The position numbers and the translations under genes were made by a program. The notes under the pieces are model-generated. The model ran no database searches and had not been told where the DNA came from. It saw only the letters and a list, made by a program, of their open reading frames with translations. Shown one piece after another: positions 30,534 to 33,055 of a DNA stretch of 33,055 nt. The DNA is from an uncultured Actinomycetes bacterium. GTDB lineage: Bacteria; Actinomycetota; Actinomycetes; Nanopelagicales; Nanopelagicaceae. The stretch is taken from positions 1 to 33,055 of the forward strand of contig CAIMSI010000108.1 in NCBI GenBank assembly GCA_903844115.1, read 5' to 3'. Position 1 is the first letter of the stretch, and each line of letters opens with the position of its first letter.

Positions 30534-31322
30534 ATGTCTCATCAAGAGATTACGAGCCTTCATTCGCCCCATGTGGAGCGAGTGAAGGCTCTTTTGGGTT
30601 CTCGTGGCAAAAAAATACGTAATAGCGAACACGTTTTTGTCGCCGACGGAATGCAATCTCTGCGAGGAGCACTAAGTCCACACTCTGAATTCGCACCACA
30701 TATTCAAAAAATATTTGTTACAGCGCTGGGCCGACTTAAGTTAGAAGAGGAATTTTCGGCTGAACTAACCGAACACGATGTGGTTAACGTCAGTGACGCA
30801 GTAATGGGCGCCATGACAGACACACAATCCCCACAAGGCGTTCTGGCTCTGTGTAAATACCTGCCGCACGACCTGACAACCATTTCAACCGCGAAAAAGA
30901 TTGCCTACTTCTGGCAACTGCAAGATCCAGGTAACGCTGGGACGGCTATTCGTACCGCAGATGCTTGTGGCTTTGATGCTGTTGTCTTTTCTGATTTAAG
31001 TGTCGATGTATTTAGCCCGAAGGTTGTGCGTTCGACCGCTGGATCACTTTGGAATATCCCTGTTGTGGAAGGTGTCTCGATCCAATCACTTATCGAATGG
31101 GCGCAAAACCGGACGCTTCTCGCCTTCGATGGGGTCGGCAACAAATCATTGATGGACATCAAGCCAATGACTGAAGTAGTACTGATATTTGGAAATGAAG
31201 CTCGTGGTATTCCTAATTTGCCATCGGGGGTAGAGATTGTGAGCATCCCAATGAAGGGCTATGCGGAAAGCTTCAATGTGGCTAGCGCCGCTGCTATTGC
31301 AATGTTCCACGTATCTCATTAA
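30534..31322 (+). CDS. TrmH/SpoU-family RNA 2'-O-methyltransferase
   Basis: LQDPGNAGTAIRTADACGFDAVVF, LIFGNEARGIPNLP, VSIPMKGYAESFNVASAAAIAMF; located between rplT and pheS. Confidence 0.92.
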   Translation: MSHQEITSLHSPHVERVKALLGSRGKKIRNSEHVFVADGMQSLRGALSPHSEFAPHIQKIFVTALGRLKLEEEFSAELTEHDVVNVSDAVMGAMTDTQSPQGVLALCKYLPHDLTTISTAKKIAYFWQLQDPGNAGTAIRTADACGFDAVVFSDLSVDVFSPKVVRSTAGSLWNIPVVEGVSIQSLIEWAQNRTLLAFDGVGNKSLMDIKPMTEVVLIFGNEARGIPNLPSGVEIVSIPMKGYAESFNVASAAAIAMFHVSH

Positions 31323-31345
31323 CTATTGAGTAAGATTGGCGGATT

Positions 31346-32359
31346 ATGAGCCTTTCAGTCTCCGCTATCGAATCAGCAGCCAAGCAAGCGTTGGCAGCTA
31401 TTACCGGTGCAAAGAGCCTGGAAGAACTCAAGGCAGTCAAAATTGAGCATGTTGGAGACAAGTCAGCGATTGCCAAACTCAATCAAAGTTTAGGTTCTAT
31501 TGAAGCCACCGAACGCGCCGAATTTGGCAAAGTATTAGGACAGGCTAAAGCCTCGATTGGCGCCGCATTCACAGCTGCTCAACAACAGTTGGAAATAGAA
31601 CGTGATGCAAAAGTCCTACTAGAAGAAGTTGTTGATGTAACTCTGCCTGCTGGTAATTCACACAAAGGTGGGCTGCATCCTCTTACCGTCATCAAGAACG
31701 AAGTATCAGATTATTTCTTGAGCCAAGGGTATTCAATCGCAGAAGGACCTGAGCTAGAAGCTGGATGGCTCAATTTTGATTCACTCAATATTCCCGCTGA
31801 TCATCCTGCACGCACAATGCAAGATACTTTTTTCATCGAACCGGTTGAATCCGGCTTGGTTCTGCGTACGCATACATCTCCTGTTCAAGTGCGAACCATG
31901 TTGACCCAAGAGCCTCCCATTTACATTGTTTCTCCCGGGCGGACTTTCAGAGCAGATGAGCTGGACTCCACCCACAGCCCTGTCTTTAGTCAGGTAGAGG
32001 GGCTTGTCATCGATAAAGATATTTCGATGGCTCACCTCAAGGGTGCCCTCGATGATTTTGCTGCAAAGATGTTCGGACCAGATGCGATTACGCGTTTGCG
32101 TCCATCATTTTTCCCATTCACTGAACCCAGTGCTGAAGTCGATGTTTGGTTTAACAATCGTTGGATTGAATGGGGCGGTTGTGGAATGGTGAATCCAAAA
32201 GTTCTTGAAACTTGCGGGATAGATACAAGCGTTTACAGTGGTTTTGCATTCGGCATGGGATTAGAAAGAACGTTGATGGTTCGTCAAGGAATTAAGGATA
32301 TGCATGACATAGTTGAGGGCGACATTCGCTTTAGTCGATCCTTTGGATTGGGGTTGTAA
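31346..32359 (+). CDS. pheS: Phenylalanine--tRNA ligase alpha subunit
   Basis: HPLTVIKNEVSDYFLSQGYSIAEGPELE, HPARTMQDTFFI, LRTHTSPVQVRTM, GMGLERTLMVRQGIKDMHDI. Confidence 0.97.
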   Translation: MSLSVSAIESAAKQALAAITGAKSLEELKAVKIEHVGDKSAIAKLNQSLGSIEATERAEFGKVLGQAKASIGAAFTAAQQQLEIERDAKVLLEEVVDVTLPAGNSHKGGLHPLTVIKNEVSDYFLSQGYSIAEGPELEAGWLNFDSLNIPADHPARTMQDTFFIEPVESGLVLRTHTSPVQVRTMLTQEPPIYIVSPGRTFRADELDSTHSPVFSQVEGLVIDKDISMAHLKGALDDFAAKMFGPDAITRLRPSFFPFTEPSAEVDVWFNNRWIEWGGCGMVNPKVLETCGIDTSVYSGFAFGMGLERTLMVRQGIKDMHDIVEGDIRFSRSFGLGL

Positions 32360-33055
32360 TGCGCGCACCTCGGTCCTGGATTAGTGAATTTGTAAAATTA
32401 CCTGCATCAATCACGGATGAGGCGATTGCATCTGCTCTTGTTCGTGTCGGTTTTGAAGTAGAAGAGGTAATCGCACAAGGGGAAGATCTCACTGGCCCAC
32501 TAGTCGTAGCTTGCGTCCTTTCAATTGTTCAGGTTGAAGGGCAAAAGAAGCCGATTCGATACGTCGGTTTAGATTGTGGAGAGAAAGAAACACGTTTTGT
32601 TATATGTGGGGCCCAAAATTTTGAAGTGGGCGATCTAGTTGTGGCGTCATTACCCGGTGCGGTTCTTCCGGGAGGATTTGTGATTGCCGCACGCGAAACT
32701 TACGGACACACTTCTAATGGAATGATTTGTTCTGCCAAGGAACTTGGAATGGGTGAAGATCATTCAGGGATTATTGTTCTTCCTGCTGGAGCTGGAAAGC
32801 CAGGCGCCGATGCCATCGAACTTCTACAAATTAGAGACACCGTTTTTGATGTTGCTGTAAATCCAGATCGTGGATATGCGTTGAGCATCAGGGGATTGGC
32901 GCGCGAGATTGGCGCTGCCTTGTCCATTCCTTTTGTAGATCCGGTAGACCATGCCGCATCGCTAAAATTCAAAGATTCAGGAACTCCGGTCACAGCCAAA
33001 CTCACCACCGGTGGAATGGTGATGTATTTACGCACTCTCGCAGAATTTAACACCC
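32359..33055 (+). CDS. pheT: Phenylalanine--tRNA ligase beta subunit, 3'-truncated by window edge
   Basis: ATG at 32359 overlaps the pheS TAA (TAATG); frame open to window end: MRAPRSWISEFVKLPASITDEAIASALVRVGFEVEE...VICGAQNFEVGDLVVASLPGAVLPGGFVI...GMICSAKELGMG. Absent from the ORF track because it has no stop in the window. Confidence 0.95.
   Translation, partial: MRAPRSWISEFVKLPASITDEAIASALVRVGFEVEEVIAQGEDLTGPLVVACVLSIVQVEGQKKPIRYVGLDCGEKETRFVICGAQNFEVGDLVVASLPGAVLPGGFVIAARETYGHTSNGMICSAKELGMGEDHSGIIVLPAGAGKPGADAIELLQIRDTVFDVAVNPDRGYALSIRGLAREIGAALSIPFVDPVDHAASLKFKDSGTPVTAKLTTGGMVMYLRTLAEFNT

Overview
The window is a compact, gene-dense actinobacterial core-genome segment. Gene content, synteny and moderate GC suggest a streamlined freshwater actinobacterium of the Nanopelagicales/acI type; that assignment is inference. 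Order: rpsA(partial)-coaE-uvrB-uvrA-uvrC-rapZ-yvcK-whiA-gap-pgk-tpiA-secG-rbpA (+), then pgi-tal-tkt-ctaA (-), then the SUF operon sufR-sufB-sufD-Rieske ferredoxin-sufC-sufS-sufU-sufT (+), a DUF3099 gene (-), then fabG-fabI, infC-rpmI-rplT, a TrmH/SpoU-type methyltransferase, pheS and pheT(partial) (+). I found no mobile element, CRISPR array, rRNA/tRNA gene, or convincing undescribed multi-gene system. The observations most worth checking are: (1) a single in-frame amber codon at codon 27 of an otherwise intact sufS; (2) a probable non-canonical AUC start codon for infC, behind a leader with several stacked hairpins; (3) a ctaA/sufR divergent region dense in inverted repeats, including a SufR-operator-like ACACT-N5-TGTGA motif overlapping the sufR start codon; (4) zwf-opcA-pgl and ctaB missing from their usual syntenic positions.
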